DNA of 64,000 bases from Panagrolaimus kolymaensis (GCA_028622995.1 JAJQJQ010000011.1:5332001-5396000); one strand, 5' to 3'; counted from the stretch's first letter, positions 11,102 to 24,222 are shown. Program-made: numbers and translations. Notes: generated by a model from the letters alone, not told the origin.

Positions 11102-11917
11102 ATGTGGAGGAAGGTGATGTGTAAATTTATAAAATCAATCAAACCAAACTCCACATGGTTACCATTTCATCTAAAAATATATTTAATTAAACATTCTTCG
11201 ATTTTTCTCAAAATTAAACTTTTTCAATGTTCAAAAGAATTTGGTCGTTTTACAGCAAAATCTTGGGATCGAGAATATTCAAGTATCCTTATCATTCCTT
11301 CTGGGCATAAATTTGTTCTTTATGATGCCTCCAACTTTACTGCCACTTTGGATCTTAATGATTTAAAAAAATTGAAAAAAGCTGTAACGGTTAAAAATAT
11401 TTTAAGAATTCATTTCCTGGAAGCTAGTCCCATTCATAATTTCATCACAAAATTGGATCTATCTTCGTTGTCATATTTGGCTATCAAAGATTCTACAATA
11501 AATTTAAACGATTTTAAAAAGCTCTTGGTTCCAAGTTTGGAAGCCATTAATATTGCTTCTTTGAACTTCAATGGCAATGCTAACGTCGATTTGATTCGAC
11601 TAATTCTTAAAAAATTACCAGCAGTTATGGAAATTTAGTAAGTTACAACTTAAAGAGTCCCTTGCTTTTTTGTAAGAATAAATATTTTTAGTGTTCCATG
11701 GCAAAGGCAAATTTCTTCATTTCCAACATGGACCAATGTTGAAAGATCAAAAAAGTTAAAACTTTTTCATCTCACTGAAGTAACAATTGGACCCGAAGGA
11801 AATGATATTTTTATTAATGATATAAAATTATTTGAATCTCAACATATGGCATCTGATAGCTCTATTTATCTCATATCACCTACTTCGGTGATGGTATATG
11901 AAAATTATATTGATTGA
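11102..11917 (+). CDS. F-box-like protein, paralogue 2
   Basis: Two exons (11102-11637 and 11692-11917) encode 253 residues. Residues about 20-58 repeat the F-box-like layout of paralogue 1 (LPFHLKIYLIKHSS, KIKLFQCSKEFGRFTAKSW). The shared blocks LDLSSLSYL and DFKKLLVPSLEAI follow, then a C-terminal exon with W-x-R-x-ISSF and a conserved 'F.S.HMASD' ending. Relative to paralogue 1 the first exon has about 8 extra N-terminal residues and scattered substitutions throughout, so the duplication is not recent. The role is presumably substrate recognition in an SCF-type ligase, by family inference only. Confidence 0.72.
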
Positions 11918-14900
11918 ATGATTTATGCATATTTGTTTTTCTCTTCGTTAATTTTCTATGGTAAAAATTAATTTTTTTACTCTTACTTTTTTTCACAATG
12001 CAAAGCTTTCATATTAAAATCAAAACAATTTCCATATTAAACTTACAATCCATCCATATGATTGTCTAGCTAACAACAGCCATTGTTATTTTTATTATTT
12101 TCAACATATAAATTTATCTTTCATCTTGTTCTTTTTCTTTCATTTTGATAAAGTTTAAAAAGAAGCAGCTAAAACAAAGAGAAAAAGGTAAAAACGTGAT
12201 TTCAATGCACTGTTTTTTTTATTACGTCAATGATATGATTTTGTGTTATCACAAATAAACTTTTTTTTCTCTTTGGTTAATTGTGAGAAAAAACGTGAAA
12301 GAGTCCATTCACGTGCTGCTTGAATTTGCTCATTCCTTTCTCCCCCATTTTCATTCAATAAAATAAAATACCGAAACAATCATTTTTTTATTTGATTTGA
12401 TTTTGCAATCCTTGAAAAAAAATATGTTTCAGCACATTTTTAAGGAATTATTTTAAAATAAGTTTATGCACTTAATTTATTTTCTATAAAACATAAAATA
12501 TTATTATTTTATTAGTTTACATATTTTTTTAAAAGTCGTTGGTTTAATCTGACGTTTTTATAAACTTCTAATATGTACATTTGTTTCTAAACTTTGTTGA
12601 AGAAGAAAAAAATGAAAGAAAAAGAAGAAGATAAATAATATGGGTCATAAATTCAGGAATCAAAAGTAAAAAAATACCTTCAAAATATTTCGTGGACAAA
12701 ATGCTTTTTAGACTTTTCACACTATAAAACATGTTGCAAAACTTATGTTAAAAACTCATTTTTATTAGATTGAAAAGATTAATCTTTTGCTCCCTTTGCT
12801 GATGGAGGATGTGTCTACAGTTAATCTTCTGATAATCAAGGTCAATAAAGCGTTTTTGTGTCAGTCAACCAACCTATAAAATTATGCATATTCTTTGCTC
12901 CTTCTCTTTTTTTATTTGGTTGAACTTACTTATCACCTCTCTTCTTCTCTTTTTTTTTTATTATCGTAGTACACAACTAAAAGAAAACATTTAATTGGGT
13001 AGAAAAAGAAATAAAAAAGGCTAAAAGGTGTTAAAAAGTTTTAAAAAAATTTTATTACCCATAATTTTTATGGTATTTTTCTTGTCTTTGTGAAAACTCT
13101 TCCGACTTCCTTGTTTCTTGTTCTTGATTGTCCAAAAATAAACCTCTATGTCTTTTTCATGTTTTCTTTTCCCTTAAAGTTTTGAGTTTTAGGTGCATTG
13201 ATAAGATAAAGAAATAAAGAAAAGTACAAATTTACCTAAAAGTTAGCAAGAAGAAAGAGAAATACAGTAAACAAATAGAAAAATAAGCAAAAATTTTATT
13301 CCGCAACTAATTTACCAAAGGGCTGTTAGTGTTTGCTATGGTGAAAGACATGGTTTGGATGTTTCAGAATTGCTTATTGGCTCAAAGTTACATATTGTGA
13401 AAACGCTGCTTTTTGTTTTTAATAGACTAGGATGACGATTTTAATTTTGTATTGTTCTGAATTATTTCATATACCGCTGGAAACCCATATAGTTAAATGT
13501 AAACATAAATAACTTTTGTCAATAAAATCATAGACAAAAACATGACAATTCGAAACATGAGTGTTATTTCATTCTCCTCTTTTACCAAATTTGCACTTCC
13601 TCCCGTACATATTATAATAATCTTTACTATTTGCTACATCCGTGATGCGATGATTTAATTTTTTATAATAAAAAAACCAAAAAAGTACAAAATATTTTGT
13701 CACAAAATCATTGAATAATTTTGAAATTTGCAATAAAAAATAAAATACGATGATTATGTGTGTTTCAAAAAATATGTATGTTATAAAAATAATATTTAGG
13801 CTAACTCTTTCATTTTTACAAACATAATTCTTTTTCAATTTGCATAAGCCATTTTTGAAACAAAAAATGAAGAAAAAACGTATGATCTAATTTTTGGACT
13901 TTTTTGTTTGTTTGGTTGAGGACATTTCCGGTACCTTCTCGAATGATTCTTTTGCAAGTTTATCAAATATCTTTTTGATGATGATCGACGTAAATGTACC
14001 CAAAAAAAGAGATTAAAGAAATTGGGCAAACTGCTTTCTTATCATTGTTGTTAGTCAAAGGTTTATTTCATTAACTTTGAATTTTTGGGTTGAAAAGATA
14101 AGCGAAATAGATTGAAAAAAAAAGAGCAAAGTTGGAAAGAAGCAATCGATGGATTCTAAAAATTGTTGCCCTGTAAATAAATAACTGAAATAGCAACTCT
14201 ATTCTGATTTTATTAAATTCCGAATCAAACTCAGCAGGTTTTTTTGCATGACGTGATTTGCAAAAAAAGAAAGTGGTGAAAAAAAAGGGAGCACAGTGAT
14301 AATTAAAAAATTTGACAGAATTTGATTGATTCGTGTGGTTTTTTGATCCTTAAATTAACCATTATGCTAAACAAAATCATTGTTAAAAACCTTTTCCATT
14401 GACACTAGTTTTTTTTCTCATTCTTTATTCAATGCTGAAATAATTTTTAAAGTCAAAGAATAAAAAAAAAGATTTCTTGAGAAAAAAAATAATTTCGGTC
14501 TAATTAACACAAAGAATGGTGATAAGAAAAAAAAATAAGAAGAGGACATGCGACCTCTTCTTCTTTGTTGAGACAAGAAACAGAAAGTAGCGATGGTTGT
14601 AAAACATTTTAACATTCGACTTTTTTTACCCTAAAAATGCAAAAAACGTGAAGTGATTTAATGAAAGGAAGGATACAAAAGTAAAATGCGGAGGGGGATG
14701 GGCTGAAAATGGCATCAAAGAGACCAAAAAAATGTGAGAAAGTAAAAAAGCAGTAGCACCAGTAGCTTGTAAATAAACGCATAAAAATGCATAGTTTTTT
14801 TTATGGGAACTCTTTCTTGTTTTTTGATGTGATGAAACAAGTTAAGATGAGAATTATAAGGCTAAGAACCTTATAATATTTATGTAAACATACATATTTG

Positions 14901-16025
14901 AGAACATGAACCTAGAAAGCTTATTTTATTTGATCTTATAATTATGTAGTCCCACATTCTTTTCTTGCAAATGCTCTTTCTTTAAAAATGTGTAATTTTT
15001 TCATTGTAGTTTTTTTTTAAACTAATGGATTTTCTTGGTTTATAAAGAAAGATTATACTTTTGTAGTTGTTTCCTTTCATTGAAAAATTTGTTAACGCCT
15101 TATATTAATCCTCGAAGATTGTATTTTCATTATTGATGGCACTAATTAAATGACAAAATTTTTAAAACATTGTTTAATATTGTTCTGATTAAAGTTGTAT
15201 TTCAACAATCATTATTTAAATGATTTTGTTATTTCTTATCTTCAAAATTCTTTTATGATTAAATTTTGTAAAATTGGATGGCAAAATTCGACTTTATTTT
15301 AAATTATTATAATATTTAGTTACTAATATTATTTATAAAACTACACTTTTGCTACAAAAACCCCTGTTAAACATTTTGTCCTTTCTTCAAAATGACATTA
15401 ATTTAATTTTATTTACTGCAATGCCAGCGACAAAAAAAATTGCCTTCCTTTTCCTTTTTTATTTCCATAATGCCGGCTTTCTTCTTCCTCTTTCATTTTT
15501 TTGCCTAAAAAATTTCTTCATATCATTTTTATTCGCAAATCATCAACAAAAGGAAATAAACCTCGCATGTACTCTTGCGGAGGTGCACCGAATATGACCA
15601 AAAATAAAAGTCATTCGATGCCAGACGATCTATCTACAAACCCCATGAGTTTCAAAAATTGCATCAACAATCTCGCCATCTATTATTGTTTATTTTAATT
15701 CTTTCATTGTAAGCTCAAATTCAATATGCAATTTAAAAAAAAGGAAAATAATTCTGGACAGAAATGAATTATGCCAGAGGGGCGTCGCAAGCAACAGCGA
15801 CCATTTTTTTTCTCGCGTGAACGCACGGAAATGAGTGCGTTTGTTTTAGGGGTGTCGCTTAAACAAAAAATCATCAGAGAGCTACTTTTTTCATTTCCTT
15901 GATAAGCAGAAAACGTGCAACTGATTTGAGCAGTTTTTGAGTTCCTCTCAACACAACCTTCTCTATCTATTTTTTCTACTGTGCCTTAAGCTAGCTAAAA
16001 AAGCTTAATCTACTAAAACGAAAAA
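11918..16025. other. 4.1-kb gene-poor stretch
   Basis: No credible coding exon was found on either strand. The open frames here are Phe/Lys/Leu-rich with no splice-linked partners or family similarity. The sequence is dominated by A and T runs. A slightly more GC-rich patch at 15775-15860 (GGGGCGTCGCAAGCAAC at 15780) lies 170-250 bp upstream of the TMEM144 gene and is the best place to look for its promoter. Confidence 0.5.
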
Positions 16026-17442
16026 ATGAATGATAGTATTATTGGCTGTTTTGAAGTTGTTATAACTTTACTTTGTTTTGGTTCGGCTTTTGTACCAATC
16101 AAAAAGTTTGAGGGCGGCGATGGAATGTTTGTTCAATGGGCCATGTGTGCTGGTGTTTTTGCAGTAGGATTCGTTGTGAATGCTATCAATGGTTTTGGAC
16201 CATTTTATCCTGTTGCATGCATCGGAGGATTATGTTGGGCTCTTGGAAATGTGGTTCAAGTTCCAACCATGCGAAGACTCGGAATGGCTGTATCGATCTT
16301 AGTTTGGAATGCAGTTAATTGCGTTTTGGGATGGGCAGCTGGATTTTGGGGTCTCTTTGGCCTTGATGCTAAACCCGCTTCTATTCCATGGATGAATATT
16401 CTTGGAGTTATGTTCATCCTTATTGGGTAAGTTCATTGTTTAAAAAACTTTAGCTATGGCTAGTTTTAACATTTTTTAGTGCCGCATTATTTGCACTTGT
16501 TCGTCGAACCGATCCTACCACAACTTTACCTGCAGATAATGCAGATTCCAAAAGTATTTACACCATTTCTGGTGAACCTCTTTCCACTTCTCCTCCTCCA
16601 AATGGCCTTTCATCGGCTAGTCATTCATCGAGTTCAAGTCTTGAAAGTGGTTATGCTATTGCTGCAACTAGAATGCCAGCCATTGTAAAACCCAAGAAAC
16701 CCTTTCTCGCTGCGAATAAAGATCGATTAATTGGTCTTGGAATGGCCTTGATTGCTGGTATTTTCTTTGGATTTAATGTCATCCCAGTTATGTATATTCA
16801 AGATAATGCAAAAGATTTTAATAATGCTCCATCCGATGGAGTAGCATATATTTTTTCACATTTTTGTGGAATATTTTTAACTTCCAGCGTTGTTTTTATC
16901 CTTTATGGTGCATTCAAGTAAGTATCTTTTTTCTTTTATTTTTTTCTCCTTCCGCTTGCTTCTTGGTTCTAGCCTCCGCTAATGACGCATTTTACACAGA
17001 CACAAGCAAGCAAGTTATAGCGGAGGGAAAAAAAGAGAGGAGTATGCATGCCCTTTGAGACTCAAGGAAATAAAAAGAAAAAAACATAGACTAAAGAGGA
17101 TATATTTTTTAGAAAAAATAAGCCTCAAATCAATCCTGAAATTGCTCTTCCATCATTTTTATCAGGAATTTTATGGGGCACTGCTCAAGCTTTCTTCTTC
17201 GCAGCATCCAATGTTTTATCTTCAGCTGTAACATATCCCATTGTTTCAATGGTACCTGGTGTTGTTGCATCTCTTTGGAGTGTTTTTTATTTCCGAGAAA
17301 TTAGTGTAAGTTTAAATTTAAAACTTTTTCGAAACAAGATTTTATAAGCATAATTTTTTAGGGAAAACGCGATTTGCTTATTCTTACCGGTGCTATTATT
17401 GTTACATTAAGCGGAACAGTTATGGTTGGAATTTCAAAATAG
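16026..17442 (+). CDS. TMEM144-family multi-pass membrane transporter
   Basis: Four exons (16026-16426, 16480-16917, 17113-17305, 17362-17442) encode 370 residues, slightly longer than vertebrate TMEM144 (about 345). About ten hydrophobic helices in two halves recall the drug/metabolite and sugar-transporter fold. Family hallmarks are the N-terminal FGSAFVPIKKFEGGDGMFVQW, the GGLCWALGN block, and the second-half block FFGFNVIPVMYIQD followed by LWGTAQAFFF. A Ser/Pro-rich cytoplasmic loop of about 60 residues (SGEPLSTSPPPNG and onward) joins the halves. The transported substrate is not established; a carbohydrate role is suggested for the family. Intron 2 is the longest (195 bp). The gene converges on the RGS gene. 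Confidence 0.9.
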
Positions 17443-18147
17443 ATAACTAAGGAAAAAGGAAAGAAACGACTCAGACGACCATACAGCTTTCAACATGTAT
17501 CAGCTGTTGCTCGGCTGCCTTCTTTTTTTTGTCACCGAAAAAAAAGAAAGAACCCAAAAAACTTTCAAGTACAAAAAAATTACTTCTCATTTTTAATTAA
17601 TTCACAAGAAAAATGTAATAATTACGGGTAATTATTAGTTAGAAAAGAAAAAATATAATTTTCTCTTCGAGGGAGAAAACCAAAAATTCCATTATCGTTT
17701 TTGTGCTACTGTTATATTACTGGTATCTTTGAAAATTAAATTTTTATTTTTTTTATATGAGTGTTGTTTGTTAATAAACAATAAAAATTTGTTTAAAATA
17801 ACAAATATAATTGACATAAAAAATGGGATAAAGATAAAAAAAATAAGGGAATGTGGAAGAAGAAAAAAATAATAATACAAAAATAACAAATAGAATTTCT
17901 GAGAAACATCCGAAGAAGAAGAAAAAACTTACAACCACGACGGAATTCAATTTTGAAAGGGATTAAGAAAAAAAAATTACTCGTTTATAGCATTAAAAAG
18001 TAAAACAGTATATCGATTACTAACGGTGCAAAGCGCCGAGACTCATCGATCTAAACAAAAAAATAAAATAAAGAGAAAAAAGCGTTGCGCATAAAACAAT
18101 AAAAATAATAAAACAAAAAAGTGACAAAAAAATAAGTTTTCTTTTTC
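17443..18147. other. Convergent 3' intergenic region
   Basis: A/T-homopolymer-rich spacer between the TMEM144 stop and the distal terminal exon of the RGS gene. It should contain both 3' UTRs. No further coding sequence is seen. Confidence 0.4.
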
Positions 18148-18603
18148 TTAAAATTCATTTACGTTGATTGAGGATGATTGATGCAAACTATGTGATGATG
18201 AAGGTGATGCCCGCTCACCTGTTGTTGCTCCTCCTCCCACGGCTGATGTGATTGACGATGAAGCTGTTGATGATGTTCCTGCTCCTGTATGTCCCATATT
18301 GGATGGTCCAGGAGTGGATGAAGCATGAATTAAATGTGGTACATTATTATTACTGCTACTTCCAACAATATTATTATTTGTTGTGGCCGCTGATGACATA
18401 GCCGAACTACTTCCAAATGATTGACTCATGGCTGCAGCTGATGCAGTTGTATTAGTTATATTTGAAATAACTGGAGCTGTTACCGGTGCAGTTGTGTTGG
18501 GGTGTTGCTGAGAATTACCACTATCACGTTTAGATGGATTATTGGTAAAACTTGATAGATTTGGAAATCGAAGTCCAATATCGCGTGACATTTTAACTGG
18601 TGC
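18148..18603 (-). other. Alternative terminal exon (tail B) of the RGS gene
   Basis: The frame opens directly after a TTTTTAG acceptor at phase 0 ([15 protein letters not shown]), runs 151 codons and stops at 18148. It can follow the same phase-0 donor (19758) as the proximal exon at 19460-19089, which has its own stop codon. The two are therefore mutually exclusive C-termini rather than consecutive exons. Confidence 0.6.
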
Positions 18604-21600
18604 CTAAAAATAGTGGGAAACTGTTAAAAGAGAAGAAAATAAAAAGGGGATTTTCCTTTTAATTAATTAAATTTATTCTTCTGAGTCTCACTACAGAAAA
18701 GAAATATTTAAAACATCATTTTTAAAAACGTTTTAGGCAGGAATATTAAAAGTGTTTATCTTTAAAAAAAAGTGAGACTCAAGGTAATAAAGTCTTTTGG
18801 TTTTTCAAAGGTTTAAAAGCAGTTGGCGATGTTTTTTAAAGGAAAGGAAATTTAAATAATAAAAAAAGATACAAAACCTGAACTAAAATAAAATAAAATA
18901 ATATACACATTTTGGCTCACGGTGTGTGTTTTTGAACAGCGACGAATCACATTTAGCATAGAAGCAAAAAACGGAAGAAATAATTAAGTAAAATAAAATA
19001 AAATAATTTGCACCACCAACAAAATTTAACAGAAAAATTATTAATTTTTTATGTATTTAAATTTGCGTTTTCTATTTATTATTTTATTTCAATTTGAAGT
19101 TGAAGGCAATTGTAAAAAATCTACACCCGTCGTAGTTGTATTTGTCGTCGTTGATGAAGAAGAATAATTATTTATGGCATTTGGAGATGATGTACCACCA
19201 CTTCCAGTAGTAGTAGCACTATTATGATGATGAAAAAATCCCACCACAGAATTTGAACTTCCTGATGCTCCCGTCGTTGTGTTGGAGGTAAGACCTTTAA
19301 CAACCATATCAATTGAAGACGAACCACCACCGCTGACATAAATTGGCATATTATTTGAACTTGAATTTGAACCAGGTGTAGGTGATACAGATTTTGTTAA
19401 GGCTCGAGGCATGGGTGATTTACGCGAAGTTTTTCGCGATATCAATGCCGCCAACGAGCTCTAAAAAACGCAAAGAAAACAAAAAAAAATTGGTAGGGAA
19501 AATAAAATAAATAAAAAATTAAAGCAAAAATAAAACTATTATGTTTGAACTTAAAGTTTTTTAGTGTTAAAAAAATTAAAAATAAAGAAATTAAATTTCT
19601 AAATTACAAAAAAGTTAAAGTAACTATTTAAAAAAAGGAAATAATGCTTTTTTTCAATGGTGTAAAAAAATTAATACAAAAAAGCACTAAACTATGTAAG
19701 CTTGAATTGTGTGAATTGATTTTAGTGGAAAGAAAAAGCTTTAAATAAAAAACTTACTTTTTTGCGGGATAAATTTACGAGATCTCGATAAATTTCAGAT
19801 CTTAAAAATCGTTGATAACTATCGTTTTTCATCAAACAAAATATGTGATCCTAAAAACATAAAAAAATATTGATTATTTGGGCTTCATTAAATCCAAAAA
19901 AAATTCATTCTGCGTTTTTTATTTTTTGTTTAGTTTAAATCTAATATTTAGAAAAAAAAACGAATCTTACCGCCGCTTCATCAAATGACCATCGATTAGG
20001 ATTGGTTAAATTTTCTTCCGTTATTTCCATAACCTTAAAAAAATTTCATCAAGGTTAATTTTATTTTAGCTTCTTTAAAATGAATGGAACTAACTTTGCA
20101 ATCAATATTTACAGGTGATGTGGCATTAGTATCAATAAATTCATTATATATTTCTGTTACTAATACGGGTACCATTCTGCAACTACACTTCCTTAATTTC
20201 TGGACTTCCCACCAAAATCTTAAATTTTCTCCTGAATATTCTTTATCCAAAAATTTTTGCAGCGTTTCTCGTCCCAACATATCGCTTAATAATTCTTCAA
20301 ATGATTCTTCCCATAATTTTAATCGTCTCGTGGAGATATCACCAGTACTGGAATCACACCTTTAAAAATTATATACATAAAAAAAGACTACACAAAAGCT
20401 TGATTTTGAAAAAATAAAATAAACGATAGTTTTTGAGAAGTTAAAACATTGAATTTTTGGAATATAAAGTTCAAAAGCAATCGTTCAACACAAATATTTT
20501 TTTTCACCATGAAACTTACATTCTGTCATGCTGCCAAAAATCCACTGTATCACTAATCCATGGATTTGGTTGACCTTGAAATGGATCCATTGCACTGCCC
20601 AATTGCACCAAAAAGGCATCAAACACTTTTCGATGATCATAATATTGGAGGTAACTGTAATTTTTTTACAATTAATTTATTTATTTCCTTATTTAAAAAA
20701 ATAATAAAAATTTGCTTACTTTTCAATTACTTTTGACGTTTTAAGAACATTTTTAGCTAATCTATTTTGTAAAATACCAATCTTAAAAAATATATATTAT
20801 TAAATTATTTTCAAATAAATTATTGTATTAAATGAGCTTACTTCATATTTAAGTGAATCCGACATATGTGTACACCTTCGAAGGCCGGGGCGTTGATGAT
20901 AAACTTTTGAATCGCGATAAGATAGCCCAGAAGTGGATGAACTTGCTCCATCACCACCTCCACCACTTCCGCTGTTAATGACATTAACTTGTTTGGGATC
21001 TGCGCCATTTGCAGCAGCCACAGCTGAAGCTGCCACCGCTGCTGGAGTTGCAGATCCTCCATCCATCATTGCACATCGAAGCATATGTTGATGATGAGTT
21101 TGACAATCGGCTGAACATGTTGCAGCATGAACTGAATTATTTGATGCTGAATATTTCGGCCTTCCACTTCTTGATAATTTACGAAAATCCACTTCTGTTG
21201 TATTTACACAACCCGGAACTGGCCTATGAACATCCCAAAATGCCCTCTCTTGACTATCCAAAATTTGACGTTCAAGTCTATCTCGTTTTTTATCAACTCT
21301 ATAAAAGCAAGCATTGGGTATAAAAAATACGTCATTAATCAGCTTAAATTTAAAGGAAAGGAGAAAGGGGAAAAGAAAGTGAGCCTTCTTTTTTTTTCAT
21401 AAGAAAAAACATACTTATATTGAGCTTCAGCTTGCATAAAAACAAATTCCCATTTTCGACTAAACATTTTTTGAAGCTTTGCTAAATTTTCTGCTTCAAA
21501 ATCTTCTAATTCAAGATGAGCTTTATTTTGCATTGTTCGTTTACATAAATATACAGCTGAAAAAAAAGATGAATAAAGGGGTTTAATAAAATGTAAATTA

Positions 21601-22195
21601 AAAATATTGCTGTTAATAAACCAAATAAAAATAAAAAATTGGTTTTAATTTTAAGAATTTTGTTCAAAAAAAAAATTGGTTTAAAAAATGTGGAGCATTT
21701 TTGATGATTATTAATACATGCAAAAAATAATTAATTCTATTCATCTTACATACCATAATCAGTATTTTCAGGTTCCCAACAATTTGATGGCCAAAAATAT
21801 GGAGTTTGAAAGCGGTAGAACGTTCCATCATTTTTAACAGTTAAAACATGATCATCGATTTGAAATATATACCCGTGGGATGCAAGTAAATGAGCTAAAT
21901 GAAGGGCATCACCTAAATCCGCTACTTCCACATTCCTCAAAATCCATGCAACTATATCTTGACCTAAATTCCATAATAAAATTTCATTATTTTTTACTTT
22001 CTTTTTCATGTTTTTTTACAAACCCGTAAAAACTGATGGAATTTTGGATAAAAAACTTTTAACAGTTTTTATAGGTACTCCATCGTCATTATTTAACATT
22101 GAATTAATTAAATTTTCCATTTTACGATAAACAATATGATTTGGATGTACCATTTTCTCATCAGATGAATTTCCCCTGATTCGAGAAAATGTCAT
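18148..22195 (-). CDS. egl-10: R7-family regulator of G-protein signalling (EGL-10/EAT-16 type)
   Basis: Exons 22195-22024, 21963-21754, 21556-21415, 21298-20842, 20781-20720, 20654-20520, 20359-20095, 20033-19971 and 19850-19758 are followed by one of two terminal exons: 19460-19089 (total 656 aa) or 18603-18148 (684 aa). Order of domains: DEP (about residues 20-125, [20 protein letters not shown], then [15 protein letters not shown]); the R7 DEP-helical extension with [19 protein letters not shown] and [16 protein letters not shown]; a Ser/Gly/Ala-rich insert; a divergent GGL region ending [11 protein letters not shown]; and the RGS box (about 405-525, [28 protein letters not shown]). R7 RGS proteins with Gbeta5 speed GTP hydrolysis by Go/Gq in neurons. 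The N-terminal half is RGS7-like, favouring egl-10; eat-16 is the alternative. Both tails are Ser/Thr/Gly/Asn low complexity. Confidence 0.9.
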
Positions 22196-22436
22196 TCTAT
22201 AATAATTTTCATATTTTTCTATAAAAGATTTTGAAAAGAAAAATAATAATTTCTAAATTTTATAATTACACGCAAACAAAAAATAAAGCAGTAATACAAA
22301 AAGTAAAAATTTTTGTTGTTGTCTCCATATGCCTTAAAGCCCCTCAGCACAATTAGTATCACATATTGGGTGTTTTTAAGGTATGGATTCTTGCTTTCCG
22401 AGCAACTAAAAGCACTGACGAGCAGTGCTGTCGAAT

Positions 22437-22606
22437 GTTCGAAAATCTTCGAATCGAACTTTCGAAGCTTCGATTCGAATTCGAATTTCTTCGAATCGAA
22501 TTTCTTCGAATCGAATTTCGAAGTTTCGATTCGAAATTCGAAACTTTCGAATCGAATTTCGAAGCTTCGATTCGAAAAATCGAATCGAATCTTCGAAAAA
22601 GTGAAG
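22437..22606. repeat. Left palindromic TTCGAA array of the hAT element
   Basis: Dense, variably spaced repetitions of TTCGAA / TCGAATCGAA on both strands with 0-6 bp between units. Each unit is self-complementary, so the strand can fold on itself and can also pair with the matching array at 24024-24222. Such subterminal repeats are known transposase-binding regions in hAT elements; that role here is inferred. Confidence 0.75.
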
Positions 22607-22715
22607 TCATTAATAATAAAAAAAAATTTTGAAAATACTTTATTATATAAAAAAAAACAACAAAACAAAAGACAACAAAGATTTATAAAAAAAAACAATC
22701 AACAATTAATAATAA

Positions 22716-23899
22716 TTAAAAATCTTCTGTTTCACTTTCACTTTCGAAGACCACAATTTCATTTTCATTTTTTGGCACAGGAACTAAATTTCTTTCAGCT
22801 TTTTCGACGATCATTTGATTACGAACCATCATTACATCTTCTACTTTATCATCACCCAGAGAATTTCTTTGTGTATTTTGAAAGAAGTGAGTTAGATTGG
22901 AAAATACTCTTTCAGGCTCTGAACTTGACGCCATTAATGATAGATAGGCTTTTGCTAAAGAAGAAAGAAGAGGATATTTTTTCTCGTTGTTTTGCCAAAA
23001 TGCTAATGCTATATTGGTTGTGTTTTTCTTAGGCATTGGAACATCAATTCTTGCTTCTTTTACATATTCATTCATCTCTTCCTAAAACAATGAATAAAAC
23101 ATGGTTTAGAAGCAAAGCCTAACCCGTAATCCACTTTTCTTTGAAACATTCTTTTCATCAAATTGAGACCAACTGAACGGTTCATCATTATCACTTATTT
23201 CACTTTCAGCATCCAAAGATTCAGAATCAGCGATGATTTCATCAGTTTTTGATTGCAGGTTTGAATGTTTACTCAAAAGTAATGCTTCTAAACCGCAAGA
23301 CCCATGAATTGTCGATGTAAGAACATGTTACACTAGAAATAAGGTTGTAAACAAGTGTATTTAAAGAGTCGCTTACCTTAAAAACCTTCTGGTTCCTTTG
23401 GAATACTCGTCGAAACTGATTGAAATAATCTTATTTGAAGTCGTGGTAGTAATATTAGATCGTATTTCAGCAGCATATTGTGGAACAAGTACAGATGATA
23501 AAGCTCGTCGATCAGGTATCTAAATCAAAGTAAAGTTAGAGAAATCATAATAAACAAAAGCATTACCTTAATATTTCGACCGGAAAATTTCATTAATTCA
23601 CGGAAGGATTCAGCTTCAATTGCAGAAAATGGAATACCATATTGACAAACAAATCTTGTTAAGCATCGATCGAAATCTCTATTACCATTTGATTGCGGAA
23701 AGAAGTCAAGTTTTTGTTGTTTTGCTGGTGGACCATTATCATCAGTAATGCTAGTGTTTAGTTTATCAGAATGCTTTTTTTCAATATGTTCTTTCCTTCC
23801 TGATGTTGTTCCTGTTGCGTTTACTTTATACTTCTTAATACAGTACTTGCATTCATAGAATCCATTAACTTTTACAAAGTGAATTTTAGCAACTGACAT
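22716..23899 (-). pseudogene. hAT transposase remnant (BED finger and dimerisation domain, core missing)
   Basis: From ATG 23899 the first block holds a BED-like finger (CKYC at its start, H-x4-H at its end: HIEKKH) and the linker QYGIPFSAIEAESFRELM. A second block (acceptor at 23521) has RRALSSVLVPQYAAEI and ISISFDEYSKGTRRFL, part of the catalytic region. The third block (about 23300-23126) reads in a different frame from the preceding segment around 23300-23340. The last block (23075-22716) is the dimerisation domain with PLLSSLAKAYLSLMASS and EPERVFSN. A complete transposase should have about 300 more residues, including most of the RNase-H-like core. With the core missing and a frame break, it is unlikely to be active. 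Confidence 0.75.
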
Positions 23900-24023
23900 A
23901 ATTTACAGGAAGAAGAAAAATTGTTAAACAAATGTCAAACAAAAACTTTGCAAATCTGTTGAGCTTTTGCAGCAAAAAAGTTTGGCGCCAAAAAGCTTGC
24001 GCCAAAGTCAAATCCATTGGAAT

Positions 24024-24222
24024 GGCGCCGATTCGAAAAAATTCGAAATTCGAAAGCTTCGAATCGAATTTCGAATGTTCGATTCGAATTCGAATTTCTT
24101 CGAAACGAATTTCGAATGTTCGATTCGAAATTCGTATTTTTCGAAATTCGATTCGTTCGAAGCTTCGAATTTCGAAATTCGATTCGAAATTCGGTTCGAA
24201 ATTCGATTCGAAATTCGAAATT
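24024..24222. repeat. Right palindromic TTCGAA array of the hAT element
   Basis: Counterpart of the left array: runs of AAATTCGATTCGAAATTCG-type units ending in the right terminal repeat. Units are similar but not identical in order to those on the left, suggesting independent expansion and contraction by slippage. Confidence 0.75.

Noticed and set aside
18884..18903. AAAAT microsatellite in the RGS gene intron
   Set aside because: Ordinary short tandem repeat in AT-rich DNA, not informative.
22313..23032. 239-codon plus-strand frame across the hAT relic
   Set aside because: It is the antisense shadow of the palindromic TTCGAA array and of the hAT dimerisation domain; Asn/Ser/Phe/Glu repetition comes from the palindromes.
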